Assembly: GCA_031286585.1 (NCBI GenBank)
Contig: JAITUC010000016.1
Span: 1-34,324 of the forward strand
Direction of reading: 5' to 3'
DNA from: Delftia acidovorans
GTDB taxonomy: Bacteria; Pseudomonadota; Gammaproteobacteria; Burkholderiales; Burkholderiaceae_C
Length of the DNA stretch: 34,324 bases
The position numbers were made by a program, and so were the translations under genes. The notes beneath the pieces are model-generated. The model made no database searches. It saw only the letters and a program-made list of their open reading frames with translations, and had not been told where the DNA came from. Positions 1-7,020 of this stretch are shown piece by piece (within the stretch, counting starts at the first letter, position 1; the number at the start of each line of letters is the position of its first letter).

Positions 1-75
1 GCTGCTGTTGGCTCCAGCTGCCAAGCTTGGATCTGTTACCCATGTCCTTGTACTGATGTGTCACCTATGAGTGTG
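1..75. mobile_element. possible end of an insertion sequence running off the left edge
   Basis: Two imperfect copies of a 10-bp motif lie 25 bp apart: GTTACCCATG at 35-44 and GTCACCTATG at 60-69. On the minus strand an ATG at 43 opens a frame that stays open to the window edge (14 codons, beginning MGNRSK). Spaced subterminal direct repeats and an outward-facing start are seen at the ends of some insertion sequences, which is why I flag it. The transposase body would lie outside the window, and I cannot name a family. It could equally be ordinary intergenic DNA. Confidence 0.22.
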
Positions 76-100
76 AGTCGTACCGGTCGCCTTTTCTTGG

Positions 101-134
101 CCTACGTTCTTTTGGCGAAGCAAAAGAAGGTAGG
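101..134. repeat. 14-bp inverted repeat, probably a dispersed intergenic element
   Basis: The arms CCTACGTTCTTTTG (101-114) and CAAAAGAAGGTAGG (121-134) are complementary except at one position and enclose the 6-base loop GCGAAG. It lies downstream of the 3' end of the C-S lyase gene. I recall similar 'CTTTTGGCGAAGCAAAAGAA' palindromes scattered between genes in Comamonadaceae genomes. No clear U-tract follows either arm, so it is a structural repeat rather than a textbook terminator. Confidence 0.55.
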
Positions 135-207
135 TCGGCCGCCGGGCCGAGACCCGGCCTCGAAAAGAAACCCCCCGGCAGGGTCAGAACCAGCTAACGC
201 AGCAACA

Positions 208-243
208 CGCAGCGCAAGCAGCGCACGCAGCGCAACCAGCGCA
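208..243. repeat. four tandem copies of a 9-bp unit NNCAGCGCA
   Basis: Units CGCAGCGCA, AGCAGCGCA, CGCAGCGCA and ACCAGCGCA follow head to tail, with a decayed fifth unit after them. The array sits just beyond the stop of the C-S lyase gene. It is probably a slippage product, and no function can be read from it. Confidence 0.6.
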
Positions 244-255
244 CGCAGCAAAGCC

Positions 256-280
256 AAAAAATCTCAGGCAGCCAGCCTGA
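256..280 (-). terminator. intrinsic terminator overlapping the stop codon of the C-S lyase gene
   Basis: Read on the minus strand, TCAGGC (280-275) pairs with GCCTGA (269-264) around a 5-base loop and is followed by GA and six T residues (261-256). The 3' arm contains the TGA stop at 266-264. It would end the whole minus-strand sulfur operon. Confidence 0.6.
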
Positions 281-1487
281 ACCGCTCCGACACCACCCCA
301 AACCCCCTCTCCAGATCCGCAATCAAATCCAAAGGATCCTCCAACCCCACATGCAACCGCACCACAGGCGCAGTCCCCGTCCACACACTGTGCTCCCGCA
401 GCCGCTCAGGCTGCGCCACCAGGGCCAGGCTCTCATACCCGCCCCACGAAGCCCCCTGCGCAAAATGCCGCAGCGAGTCAACGAACACGGCGCCGGCACC
501 GGCGTCCACCCCTTCGGCAAACGCAAACGACACCAGCCCGCTGGCCCCGCTGAAGTCCCGCTTCCATAGCGCATGGCCGGGATCGGACGGCAGGGCCGGG
601 TAGAACACGCGGCCGACCTGGGGCTGCTGCTCCAGCCACTGCGCGATTTCGGTGGCGTGGCGCTGGTGCTGGGCCAGGCGCACGGGCAGGGTGCGCAGGC
701 CGCGCAGGGCGAGGTAGGCGTCGTCGGCGCCTATGGTCAGGCCCAGGGCCTCGTAGGCGGTGGATATCTTTTTGGACAGCGCGGGGCCGTCGGTGATGAC
801 GATGCCCTGCATCACGTCCGAGTGGCCGGCGATGTACTTGGTCGCGGCCTGGATGGAGAGGTTGGCGCCGTGCTCCAGGGGCTGGTAGAACCAGCCGCCG
901 CTCCAGGTGTTGTCGGTGGCCACGGGAATGCCGTGCTGGCGCGCCACGGCGGCCAGGGCGGGCAGGTCCAGCACCTCGTAGAGCAGGGAGCTGGGCGATT
1001 CCAGGTAGACCAGGCGCGTGTTGGGGCGGATTTTGCCGGCCAGATCGTCGCGTGAGGGCGAGAAGTACTCCAGCGTGATGCCCAGGCGCTGCAGCAAGGT
1101 GGCGTCCACGCGGCGCACGGGAGAGTAGACGCTGTCGGCCACCAGGGCATGGTCGCCGGGCGAGAGCAGGGCGATGAGCACCAGGGTGATGGCGGACAGG
1201 CCCGAGGGCGTGAGAAAGGCGCGGTGCCCGCCCTCCAGCGCGACCACGGCGTCTTCCAGCGCGCGGTGCGTGTCCAGGCCGTGGCGGCCGTAGGAGGCCA
1301 CGCGCTCGCCGGCCTCGCGGCGGTGGTGCAGGTCGGCGTAGGCGGCGCTGTCGGCAAAGCGCACGGTGCTGGTGCGCACCACGGGCACGTTGACAGGGCC
1401 GGAGCCGCCCTGCAGCGGCGGCGTGCCCGCGTGCAGCAGGCGGGTCGACGGGCCCAGGGGCCGGTGCTTGTCTTGGGGGGTGCTCAT
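264..1487 (-). CDS. metC: PLP-dependent C-S lyase, cystathionine beta-lyase type
   Basis: 407 residues, the usual length for Cys/Met-metabolism PLP enzymes (fold type I). Visible landmarks are the phosphate-binding YGRHG motif (about 66-70), TDNTW with Asp192 expected to hold the pyridine nitrogen, and AATKYIAGHSD with Lys217 as the Schiff-base lysine. The family cleaves cystathionine, and often cystine or cysteine, to pyruvate, ammonia and a thiol. The start ATG overlaps the stop of the upstream dioxygenase-like gene (ATGA, 1487-1484), which indicates translational coupling in one operon with an amino-acid importer. That context makes cyst(e)ine or another thioether a likely substrate. MetC versus other gamma-family lyases cannot be settled from sequence alone. 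Confidence 0.85.
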   Translation of the reverse strand: MSTPQDKHRPLGPSTRLLHAGTPPLQGGSGPVNVPVVRTSTVRFADSAAYADLHHRREAGERVASYGRHGLDTHRALEDAVVALEGGHRAFLTPSGLSAITLVLIALLSPGDHALVADSVYSPVRRVDATLLQRLGITLEYFSPSRDDLAGKIRPNTRLVYLESPSSLLYEVLDLPALAAVARQHGIPVATDNTWSGGWFYQPLEHGANLSIQAATKYIAGHSDVMQGIVITDGPALSKKISTAYEALGLTIGADDAYLALRGLRTLPVRLAQHQRHATEIAQWLEQQPQVGRVFYPALPSDPGHALWKRDFSGASGLVSFAFAEGVDAGAGAVFVDSLRHFAQGASWGGYESLALVAQPERLREHSVWTGTAPVVRLHVGLEDPLDLIADLERGFGVVSERFRLAA

Positions 1488-2143
1488 GCCACGGCCTCGC
1501 TGGGGCGGAAGTAGGCGGCGTTGTAGTTCTTGACTTCGCCGGTGTCGGGGTCGATGGCCACGCGGCCGCTCAGGGTTTCCAGCGGCTGGCCGTAGAGATG
1601 GAAGTGCAGCGTGGGCTGATCGCCCACGACGGCAATGCTGTGGATGTCATCGGGCAGGAAGGCGATGGAGGCGCCCGGCTGCACGGTGAATTCGCGCGCC
1701 AGGTGGATGCTGGCGCGTGCGGGGTCGCTGCGGTCGTCCGTGCGTTCGTAGAGGCGGTTGAGCTCCTGGCCTTCGACGGCGACGATCACGGCCCAGGTCG
1801 TGTGGTTGTGCGGCGCCGTGGTCTTGCCGGGGTTGATGGAGTTCAGGTACAGGGCCAGGCCCGCATCGCCATCGGCCGGGTTGAGGCGGTAGCGCGTGGA
1901 GGCGCCCACGCCTTCGGTCTGCGCGGGCGGGGGAAAGTCCGCTCGGCTGAACAAGGCCTTGTGCGCGGCCAGCTGCTCCAGGCGCGCGGTGATGGCCGAC
2001 AGGGTGCTGCGGTCGGGCGCGCCGGCCTGCAGCAGCTGGCGCACGTCGGCCAGGGCGGCGTCCACGGCCTGGCGGCGCAGGGTGGTGGCTTCTGTATCGG
2101 AGCCTGTGCCGATCGGGGTTTCAGTCGTTGTTTCTGCGGTCAT
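1484..2143 (-). CDS. cysteine dioxygenase family cupin (thiol dioxygenase)
   Basis: 219 residues starting at 2143, where CCAGGAGCA provides a good ribosome binding site; the frame stays open further upstream inside the ATPase gene but without signs of coding. The cupin metal site reads APHNHTTW (His112, His114), and HSIAVV gives the third iron ligand (His168). HFHLYG carries the His182-x-Tyr184 pair that matches the catalytic His/Tyr of cysteine dioxygenases. Family enzymes oxidise cysteine, or related thiols such as 3-mercaptopropionate, to the sulfinate with O2. Arg84/Arg86 precede the first motif and could hold a carboxylate. It sits between an amino-acid ABC importer and a C-S lyase, and overlaps the latter by 4 bases. 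The thiol substrate is not determined. Confidence 0.8.
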   Translation of the reverse strand: MTAETTTETPIGTGSDTEATTLRRQAVDAALADVRQLLQAGAPDRSTLSAITARLEQLAAHKALFSRADFPPPAQTEGVGASTRYRLNPADGDAGLALYLNSINPGKTTAPHNHTTWAVIVAVEGQELNRLYERTDDRSDPARASIHLAREFTVQPGASIAFLPDDIHSIAVVGDQPTLHFHLYGQPLETLSGRVAIDPDTGEVKNYNAAYFRPSEAVA

Positions 2144-2169
2144 GGGGATGTGCTCCTGGAGGTGGGGGA

Positions 2170-3006
2170 TCAAAGGGCAAAGCGCAGGCTGTCGAAGGGC
2201 AGCGGCGTTGTGGCCGGGGCGGCTGGCGCAGGCCTGGGCCGGCCGCCATCGCCCAGGGCGCGCTGCAGGAACTCGCGCGTGCGATCGCTGCGCGGGCTGC
2301 CGAAGATCTGGGCGGCGCTGCCGTGCTCGACGATGCGGCCGGCCTCGGTGAAATACACCTGGTCGCTGACCTCTTCGGCAAAGCGCATCTCGTGCGTGAC
2401 CAGCACGCAGGTCATGCCGTCCCTGACCAGGTCGCGGATGACGGTCAGCACCTCGCCCACGGTCTCGGGGTCCAGGGCCGAGGTCACTTCGTCGAACAGG
2501 ATCAGCTCGGGCCGCATGGCCAGGGCGCGGGCAATGGCCACGCGCTGCTGCTGGCCGCCCGACAGCTGCCACGGGTACTTGTGGGCATGGGCCTGCATGC
2601 CCACGCGCTCCAGCAGGGCCATGGCCTTGGCATTGGCCTGGGCGCGCGGCGTTTTGCGGATGCGGCGCGGCGCCAGGGTCACGTTGTCCAGCACCGTCAT
2701 GTGGCCGAACAGGTTGAACTGCTGGAACACCATGCCCACTTCGCAGCGCTGCTTTTGCAGCGTGGCTTCGTTGTCGGTGACTTCGACGCCGTCGATGGTG
2801 ATGCGTCCGCCGTCATGCGGCTCCAGCCGGTTGATGGCGCGCAGCAGCGTGGACTTGCCCGAGCCCGAGGCGCCGATGATCACCGTCACCTCGCCCGTGC
2901 AGAACTGCGTGGAAACGCCCTTGAGCACCTGGTGGCTGCCGAAGGACTTGGTGACCTTCTCGGCCACGATGTAGGGCATGCCCCGTGCCAGCTTGTCGGC
3001 GCTCAT
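2170..3006 (-). CDS. polar amino-acid ABC transporter, ATP-binding subunit
   Basis: 278 residues. Walker A GASGSGKST lies near 45-53, the Q-loop near QQFNLFGHMTVLDN, the ABC signature LSGGQQQR near 148-155, and Walker B LILFDEVTSALD near 168-179 with catalytic Glu173. The C-terminal switch histidine is in VLVTHEM. The FNLF/TVLDNV wording is characteristic of the GlnQ/HisP/TcyN group. Its ATG overlaps the permease stop by 4 bases (3003-3006). A second possible start is Met10 (MPYIVAEKV), which aligns better with the usual N terminus of the family. It energises the importer formed with the two genes upstream. Confidence 0.92.
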   Translation of the reverse strand: MSADKLARGMPYIVAEKVTKSFGSHQVLKGVSTQFCTGEVTVIIGASGSGKSTLLRAINRLEPHDGGRITIDGVEVTDNEATLQKQRCEVGMVFQQFNLFGHMTVLDNVTLAPRRIRKTPRAQANAKAMALLERVGMQAHAHKYPWQLSGGQQQRVAIARALAMRPELILFDEVTSALDPETVGEVLTVIRDLVRDGMTCVLVTHEMRFAEEVSDQVYFTEAGRIVEHGSAAQIFGSPRSDRTREFLQRALGDGGRPRPAPAAPATTPLPFDSLRFAL

Positions 3007-3785
3007 TTGTGGCGGCCCTCCACGTCGAAGCGGTACTCCACGGCAGCCGTGACCTGCGTCACCAGCGTGGTCAGCACCAGGTAGGTCACGCCCACGGTGA
3101 CCAGGGTCTCCACGGGCTGGAAGGTGGCCGACTGGATGCGGTTGCCCACATTGGTCAGCTCCACCACGCCGATGGCATAGGCCAGCGACGAGTCCTTGAG
3201 CAGGGCCACGAAGTTGCTCACCAGCGGCGGCAGCGAGATCTTGAAGGCCTGCGGGAACACCACGTCCATGAAGACGCAGGTGCGCGGCAGGCCCAGTGCG
3301 CGTGCGGCCTCGGCCTGGCCGCGCGGCACGGCCTGCAGGCCGGCGCGCACGGCTTCGGCGTTGTAGGCGCCAACGTTCAGCGCCAGTGCAATGCAGGCGG
3401 CGGCGAAGTCGGGCAGGCTCAGGCCCGGGATCAGCACCGGCAGCGCGAAATAGATGAACAGGATCTGCACCAGCAGCGGCGTGCCGCGGATCGCCCAGAC
3501 ATAAAAGCCTGCGGCCCAGCGCAGGGCGGCCGTGCGCGAGGTGCGCGCCAGCGCGGCGGCGATGCCCAGCACCAGGCCGGCGGCGCCGCTGGCCAGCGTC
3601 AGGTACAGCGTGGTGCGCGCGCCTTCGGCGAAGGTGTCGGCGTTGGAGCCGATGGGCTCGGGCAGCAGGGACAGCAACTGCCCCAGCAGCGAAACCACGA
3701 GCACCATCAGCAGCAGGGCCGTGACCAGGGTGGCGTTGCTGCGCTGCGAGCGGCTCCAGTGGGCGGGCCAGAGGACGGTAAGCAT
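3003..3785 (-). CDS. polar amino-acid ABC transporter, permease subunit
   Basis: 260 residues with a short basic N terminus, a first membrane helix around TLVTALLLMVLVVSLLGQLL, and the HisM-type inner-membrane domain. The motif around RGTPLLVQILFIYFALP and the EAA-loop region (EAVRAGLQAVPRGQAEAARALGL) is typical of family 3 amino-acid permeases. No strong ribosome binding site precedes the ATG, and an intrinsic terminator lies between this gene and the binding-protein gene, so expression should be lower than for the binding protein. It probably works as a homodimer, since only one permease gene is present. Confidence 0.9.
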   Translation of the reverse strand: MLTVLWPAHWSRSQRSNATLVTALLLMVLVVSLLGQLLSLLPEPIGSNADTFAEGARTTLYLTLASGAAGLVLGIAAALARTSRTAALRWAAGFYVWAIRGTPLLVQILFIYFALPVLIPGLSLPDFAAACIALALNVGAYNAEAVRAGLQAVPRGQAEAARALGLPRTCVFMDVVFPQAFKISLPPLVSNFVALLKDSSLAYAIGVVELTNVGNRIQSATFQPVETLVTVGVTYLVLTTLVTQVTAAVEYRFDVEGRHK

Positions 3786-3800
3786 AGGTGGGCTAGAAAC

Positions 3801-3826
3801 AAAAAGGCGCCCTGCAAGTGGGCGCC
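3801..3826 (-). terminator. intrinsic terminator between binding-protein and permease genes
   Basis: On the minus strand GGCGCCC (3826-3820) pairs perfectly with GGGCGCC (3812-3806) around a 7-base loop and is followed by five T (3805-3801). It lies 25 bases after the binding-protein stop and about 15 bases before the permease start. Partial termination here would give excess binding protein over the membrane subunits. Confidence 0.75.
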
Positions 3827-3850
3827 GGTCGGGCAGAACTGCCCGGGGCC

Positions 3851-4621
3851 TCAGTCAGGGCAGCGGATGTCTTCGTGGAAGTATTTCTGCGACAGCTTGG
3901 CGTAGCTGCCGTCGGCCAGGGCTTCCTTGAAGGCCTTGTTCCAGGCGTCGGCCAGCGACTTGTTGTCCTTGGCCACGGCGGCGGCAATGCGCTCGACCAG
4001 CAGCAGCTCGCCCTGCTTGAGCTGGGCATTGGGGTTCTTCTGCTGCATTTCCTTGGCGATGAAGCGCTCGGTCACCCAGGCATCCACCCGCTTGGACAGC
4101 AGCGCATTGCGCGCAGCCTCGTTGGTGGGGAAGTTGACCAGGCGCTTGATGCCGGGCATGGTCTTCTCCATGTACTGCATGTAGGTGGAGCCGGTCTGCA
4201 CCGACACCGTCCTGCCCGTCAGGTCCTTGGCCGAGCGGATGGCCGGGTCCAGCGACACCACGATGGCGCCGGAGCAGTAGTGGGGCTGGGTGAAGGTCAC
4301 GGCCTTCTCGCGCTCGGGGGTGATGCCGTGCGAGGAAATCACCAGGTCCCAGCGGTCCTGCTGCAGTCCGGTGAGCAGGGCGTCGAAGCTGATGGTCTTC
4401 CACTCGTACTTCACGCCCATCTTGGCGGCCATCATCTGGGCCAGCTCGACTTCGAAGCCGGTCAGCTGCTTGCCCTCGAAATGGGCGAAGGGCGCGTAAT
4501 AGCCCTCGGTGGCCAGGCGCAGCGTGCCTTCCTTCTGGATGGCGTCGAAGGGGCGGGCCTGAACGCCGGCGGCGGTCCACAGGGCCAGCGCGGCGGCGGC
4601 GATGACGGTAAAGCGTTTCAT
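3851..4621 (-). CDS. periplasmic amino-acid-binding protein (family 3)
   Basis: 256 residues from ATG 4621, preceded by AGGAGTTCC. A Sec signal peptide (MKRF plus a hydrophobic stretch, cleavage after VQA near residue 22) is followed by the family 3 fold: GTLRLATEGYYAPFAHFE, then FEVELAQMMAAKMGVKYEWK and the hinge-region FDALLTGLQQDRWDLVIS. The FliY/TcyJ-like wording and the neighbouring dioxygenase and C-S lyase suggest cystine or a related sulfur amino acid as ligand; this is inference. The reading frame extends 22 codons upstream to 4687, but that start has no ribosome binding site and would bury the signal peptide. A -10-like TATAAT lies about 190 bases upstream. Confidence 0.9.
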   Translation of the reverse strand: MKRFTVIAAAALALWTAAGVQARPFDAIQKEGTLRLATEGYYAPFAHFEGKQLTGFEVELAQMMAAKMGVKYEWKTISFDALLTGLQQDRWDLVISSHGITPEREKAVTFTQPHYCSGAIVVSLDPAIRSAKDLTGRTVSVQTGSTYMQYMEKTMPGIKRLVNFPTNEAARNALLSKRVDAWVTERFIAKEMQQKNPNAQLKQGELLLVERIAAAVAKDNKSLADAWNKAFKEALADGSYAKLSQKYFHEDIRCPD

Positions 4622-4640
4622 GGAACTCCTGGGCTGTCGC

Positions 4641-4775
4641 TCAAGACCTGACCCCGGCGCCGCAGAATGAAGAAAGCGCCAAGGCACGCATCAGTGCATG
4701 GGCCATGGACGGCGGGGCCGGCTTTTTTGCGGCTGCTCGGCTGGTCGGGTACAGCCGCTGGCAGGGGTGCGACAT
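4641..4775 (-). CDS. candidate upstream open reading frame (44 codons) in the leader of the binding-protein gene
   Basis: An ATG at 4775 opens a 44-codon frame (begins MSHPCQRLYP, ends GAGVRS) that fills most of the leader and stops 19 bases before the binding-protein ATG, just upstream of its AGGAG. It contains two cysteine codons (positions 5 and 38). Its start codon lies in the loop of a possible hairpin (GGTGC/GCACC). No good ribosome binding site precedes it, so it may be a chance frame. If translated, it could regulate the operon by coupling or attenuation. Confidence 0.22.
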   Translation of the reverse strand: MSHPCQRLYPTSRAAAKKPAPPSMAHALMRALALSSFCGAGVRS

Positions 4776-4811
4776 GCACCAGCCGCCGCAGCTCAAGGCG
4801 AAAAGTCGGCA

Positions 4812-4817
4812 ATTATA
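4812..4817 (-). promoter_or_regulatory. perfect -10 hexamer TATAAT ahead of the binding-protein operon
   Basis: Minus-strand TATAAT at 4817-4812 lies between the tauE stop (4874) and the binding-protein start (4621). No recognisable -35 lies 16-18 bases upstream, so an activator would probably be needed. If used, the leader would be about 185 nucleotides. Confidence 0.4.
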
Positions 4818-4873
4818 GAAGGTTGCCGTCGCCAACGCCGATGGCAGGTGTTGCGAATGCCGCTGACCTGTGC

Positions 4874-5632
4874 TCAGGCGATGAAGGCGTCGTAGCCTGT
4901 CTTGAGGATCAGCAGGCTCACCACGCCGATGAAAATGCCGCGCACAAAGCCTGTTCCATGGCGCAGGGCCATGTGCGTGCCCAGCATCGCGCCCAGCACA
5001 TTGGCCACCGCCATGGGCACGGCCAGGTGCCACCAGATATGGCCCTTGAGGGCGAACAGCGCCAGTGCCGCCAGGTTGGTGGCCATGTTCAGCAGCTTGG
5101 CCGAGGCCGATGCGTTCAGGAAGTCATAGCCCATCAGCCGCACGAACAGGAACACGAAGAAGCTGCCCGTGCCGGGGCCGAAGAAACCGTCGTAGAAGCC
5201 GATCACCAGGCCGATGGCGCAGGCGATCAGCGTCTCCGCGCGGCCCGAATAGTGCGGCGTGTGGTGGCGGCCCATGTCCTTGCGCGCCAGCGTGTAGACC
5301 AGCACGCCCAGCAGCACCAGCGGCAGCAGCCGACGCAGGAAATCGGGGGAGATCTGCGTGACGGCCCAGGCGCCCGCAAAGGAACCCGCCATGCCCATGC
5401 AGGCCGCCGGCATCATCGCGCGCCAGGGCAACTGCACCTTGCGGCCGTACTGCCAGGTGGACATGGCCGTGCCCCAGACCGAGGCGCTCTTGTTGGTGCC
5501 CAGCAGCGTGGCGGGCGGTGCGGTGGGGAAGGTGGCGAACAGCGCGGGCAGCAAGATGAGGCCCCCGCCGCCCACGATGGCGTCCACGAAGCCGGCCAGC
5601 ATCGAGGCCAGCGAGACGATGATCCATTCCAT
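4874..5632 (-). CDS. TauE/SafE-family membrane exporter
   Basis: 252 residues, almost wholly hydrophobic, with about eight membrane segments. The N-terminal AGFVDAIVGGGGLILLPAL and the mid-protein GFYDGFFGPGTGSFFVFLFV are the duplicated signature of the TauE/SafE family. Members export sulfite or sulfoacetate or move other organic anions across the inner membrane. It lies upstream of, and in the same direction as, a sulfur amino-acid importer, a thiol dioxygenase and a C-S lyase, so sulfite export is plausible though not shown. The start fits the first membrane helix, but no clear ribosome binding site precedes it. A terminator-preceded structured region lies just upstream. Confidence 0.88.
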   Translation of the reverse strand: MEWIIVSLASMLAGFVDAIVGGGGLILLPALFATFPTAPPATLLGTNKSASVWGTAMSTWQYGRKVQLPWRAMMPAACMGMAGSFAGAWAVTQISPDFLRRLLPLVLLGVLVYTLARKDMGRHHTPHYSGRAETLIACAIGLVIGFYDGFFGPGTGSFFVFLFVRLMGYDFLNASASAKLLNMATNLAALALFALKGHIWWHLAVPMAVANVLGAMLGTHMALRHGTGFVRGIFIGVVSLLILKTGYDAFIA

Positions 5633-5685
5633 AGGGCGGCGATTGTCGCACCGCCCAGGTGCCGCGGCAGGCTGGCCGCAGGCAT

Positions 5686-5714
5686 AAAAAAAAAGCGCCG
5701 GACTTGCCGGCGCT
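5686..5714 (-). terminator. strong intrinsic terminator 54 bases upstream of tauE
   Basis: On the minus strand AGCGCCGG (5714-5707) pairs perfectly with CCGGCGCT (5701-5694) around a 5-base loop and runs into nine T (5694-5686). It is more than 215 bases past the stop of the oxidoreductase gene and close to the tauE start. It could therefore end the oxidoreductase transcript, a small RNA, or act as an attenuator for tauE. Confidence 0.8.
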
Positions 5715-5931
5715 CTGGGAAATGCATCTTGGGATGCTATTTATGAATGTTGATCTGGTTGTGTACGAGTTGTCTCCTCGGCCCCTCTTGTGCAGCACTG
5801 TGGTGCCGCGAGAGTGGGTGGACTTTAAAGGTCGCACCTGGGTGGTGCATCGGGGATTTCCCGCAGTTACCGCAAAAGTGCGGGATTGCACCAGCAAAGG
5901 GCTGGAGCGATGATTGTCGGTTGCCGGACGT
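5715..5931 (-). ncRNA. hairpin-rich intergenic region, candidate small RNA or tauE leader
   Basis: The region is less GC-rich than its neighbours and holds several stems: CCAGC/GCTGG (5891-5905), CCCGCA/TGCGGG (5860-5884) enclosed by GGTGCA/TGCACC (5844-5849 with 5887-5892), GCACC/GGTGC (5834-5848) and GCATC/GATGC (5725-5738). It ends on the minus strand in the strong terminator at 5686-5714. A minus-strand 37-codon frame rich in histidine (starts MHHPGATFKV) and a plus-strand 56-codon frame (5743-5913) also cross it; neither has a good ribosome binding site. I do not recognise a known RNA family. Confidence 0.3.
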
Positions 5932-6960
5932 TCAGCGCATGCGCATCACCAGCTTGCCGAAAGCACCCCGCTCCAGATGCTTCAGGGCTGCCGGCAGATC
6001 GGCCAGCGCGTATTCGCTGTCGATCACGGGTTGCAGCTTCAGCCAGTCCACCGCACGCACCAGATCCTGCAGCGCACGCCGGTGTGCCACGCCGATGCCC
6101 TGCACGGTGGCGCGCCCCAGCAGAAGCGGATAGACCGAGCCGCGCAGCTCGTCGCCCTGCAGGTTGCCGATCACCGATATGCGACCGCCCTGTGCCAGGG
6201 CCGACAGCGAGCGGCCGAAGTTATCCCCGCCGGCCAGTTCCAGCACATGGTCGGCGCCGCGTCCCCCCGTGAGGGCGCGCACCTCGGCGGCCCAGTCGGG
6301 CGTGCGGTGGCGGTGGATGCCGTGGTCTGCACCCAGCTGCGCAGCCCGCGCCAGCTTGTCGTCGCTGCCTGAAACCACCACCACGCGCGCGCCCTGGGCA
6401 TGGGCGATCTGCATGGCGAACAGCGCCACGCCGCCCGTGCCCATGATGACCACGGTGTCGCCGGGCCGCGTGGGCGCGGTCTCGGCCAGCGCGAACCAGG
6501 CGGTTGCGCCCGCGCACGTCAGGGTGCTGGCCTGTGCAAAGTCCAGCTGACGGGGCGCGGCGACCAGGTTGTCTTCGCCCAGCACCACGTATTCCGACAG
6601 CATGCCCGGCCCTGGAAAGCCCAGCGGCAGGCTGGTGCGCGGCTGCACGCCGTCCTGCCAGCCGGAGAAGAAGGTGCTGATCACGGCGTCGCCAACGGCG
6701 AACTCCGCGACGCCCGGGCCGATGGCGACCACCTCGCCAGCCATGTCCGAGCCGGGCACCAGGGGCAGGGTCGGCGCCATGCCCATGCCATCGCGCAGGA
6801 TCAGCAGATCGCGGTAGTTCAGCGATGCCGCATGCACGCGCACCAGCACCTGGCCCGGCCCGGGCTCGGGGATGGGCGCCTGCACCAGCTGCAGGTTTTC
6901 ATGGCCCAGGGCGGGCAGTTCCCAGCGCTGCATGAATGGGGAAGACGGAGGCACGGTCAT
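5932..6960 (-). CDS. zinc-independent medium-chain dehydrogenase (quinone-oxidoreductase-like)
   Basis: 342 residues from ATG 6960, chosen because AAAGGA lies 9 bases upstream; the frame continues to 6993 without a better signal. The MDR fold shows SLNYRDLLILRDGMG near the N terminus, PLVPGSDMAGEVVAIGPGV, and the Rossmann motif GTGGVALFAMQIA followed by VVVVSGSDDKLARAAQLGAD. The catalytic-zinc cysteine and GHE motif of alcohol dehydrogenases are missing, which favours the quinone oxidoreductase/enoyl reductase side of the family with NADPH as cofactor. It is divergent from a LysR regulator with an operator-like palindrome between them, so the regulator probably controls it. The substrate is unknown. 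Confidence 0.85.
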   Translation of the reverse strand: MTVPPSSPFMQRWELPALGHENLQLVQAPIPEPGPGQVLVRVHAASLNYRDLLILRDGMGMAPTLPLVPGSDMAGEVVAIGPGVAEFAVGDAVISTFFSGWQDGVQPRTSLPLGFPGPGMLSEYVVLGEDNLVAAPRQLDFAQASTLTCAGATAWFALAETAPTRPGDTVVIMGTGGVALFAMQIAHAQGARVVVVSGSDDKLARAAQLGADHGIHRHRTPDWAAEVRALTGGRGADHVLELAGGDNFGRSLSALAQGGRISVIGNLQGDELRGSVYPLLLGRATVQGIGVAHRRALQDLVRAVDWLKLQPVIDSEYALADLPAALKHLERGAFGKLVMRMR

Positions 6961-7020
6961 GGAAGGCAGTCCTTTCGGGGCAGGTATCAACACAGGGCCT
7001 CAGTCTATTGATTCCTTCAT

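Noticed and set aside
4677..4740. GCCGGC followed by TTTTTT on the plus strand as a terminator
   Set aside because: The stem is too short, and no plus-strand gene lies upstream.
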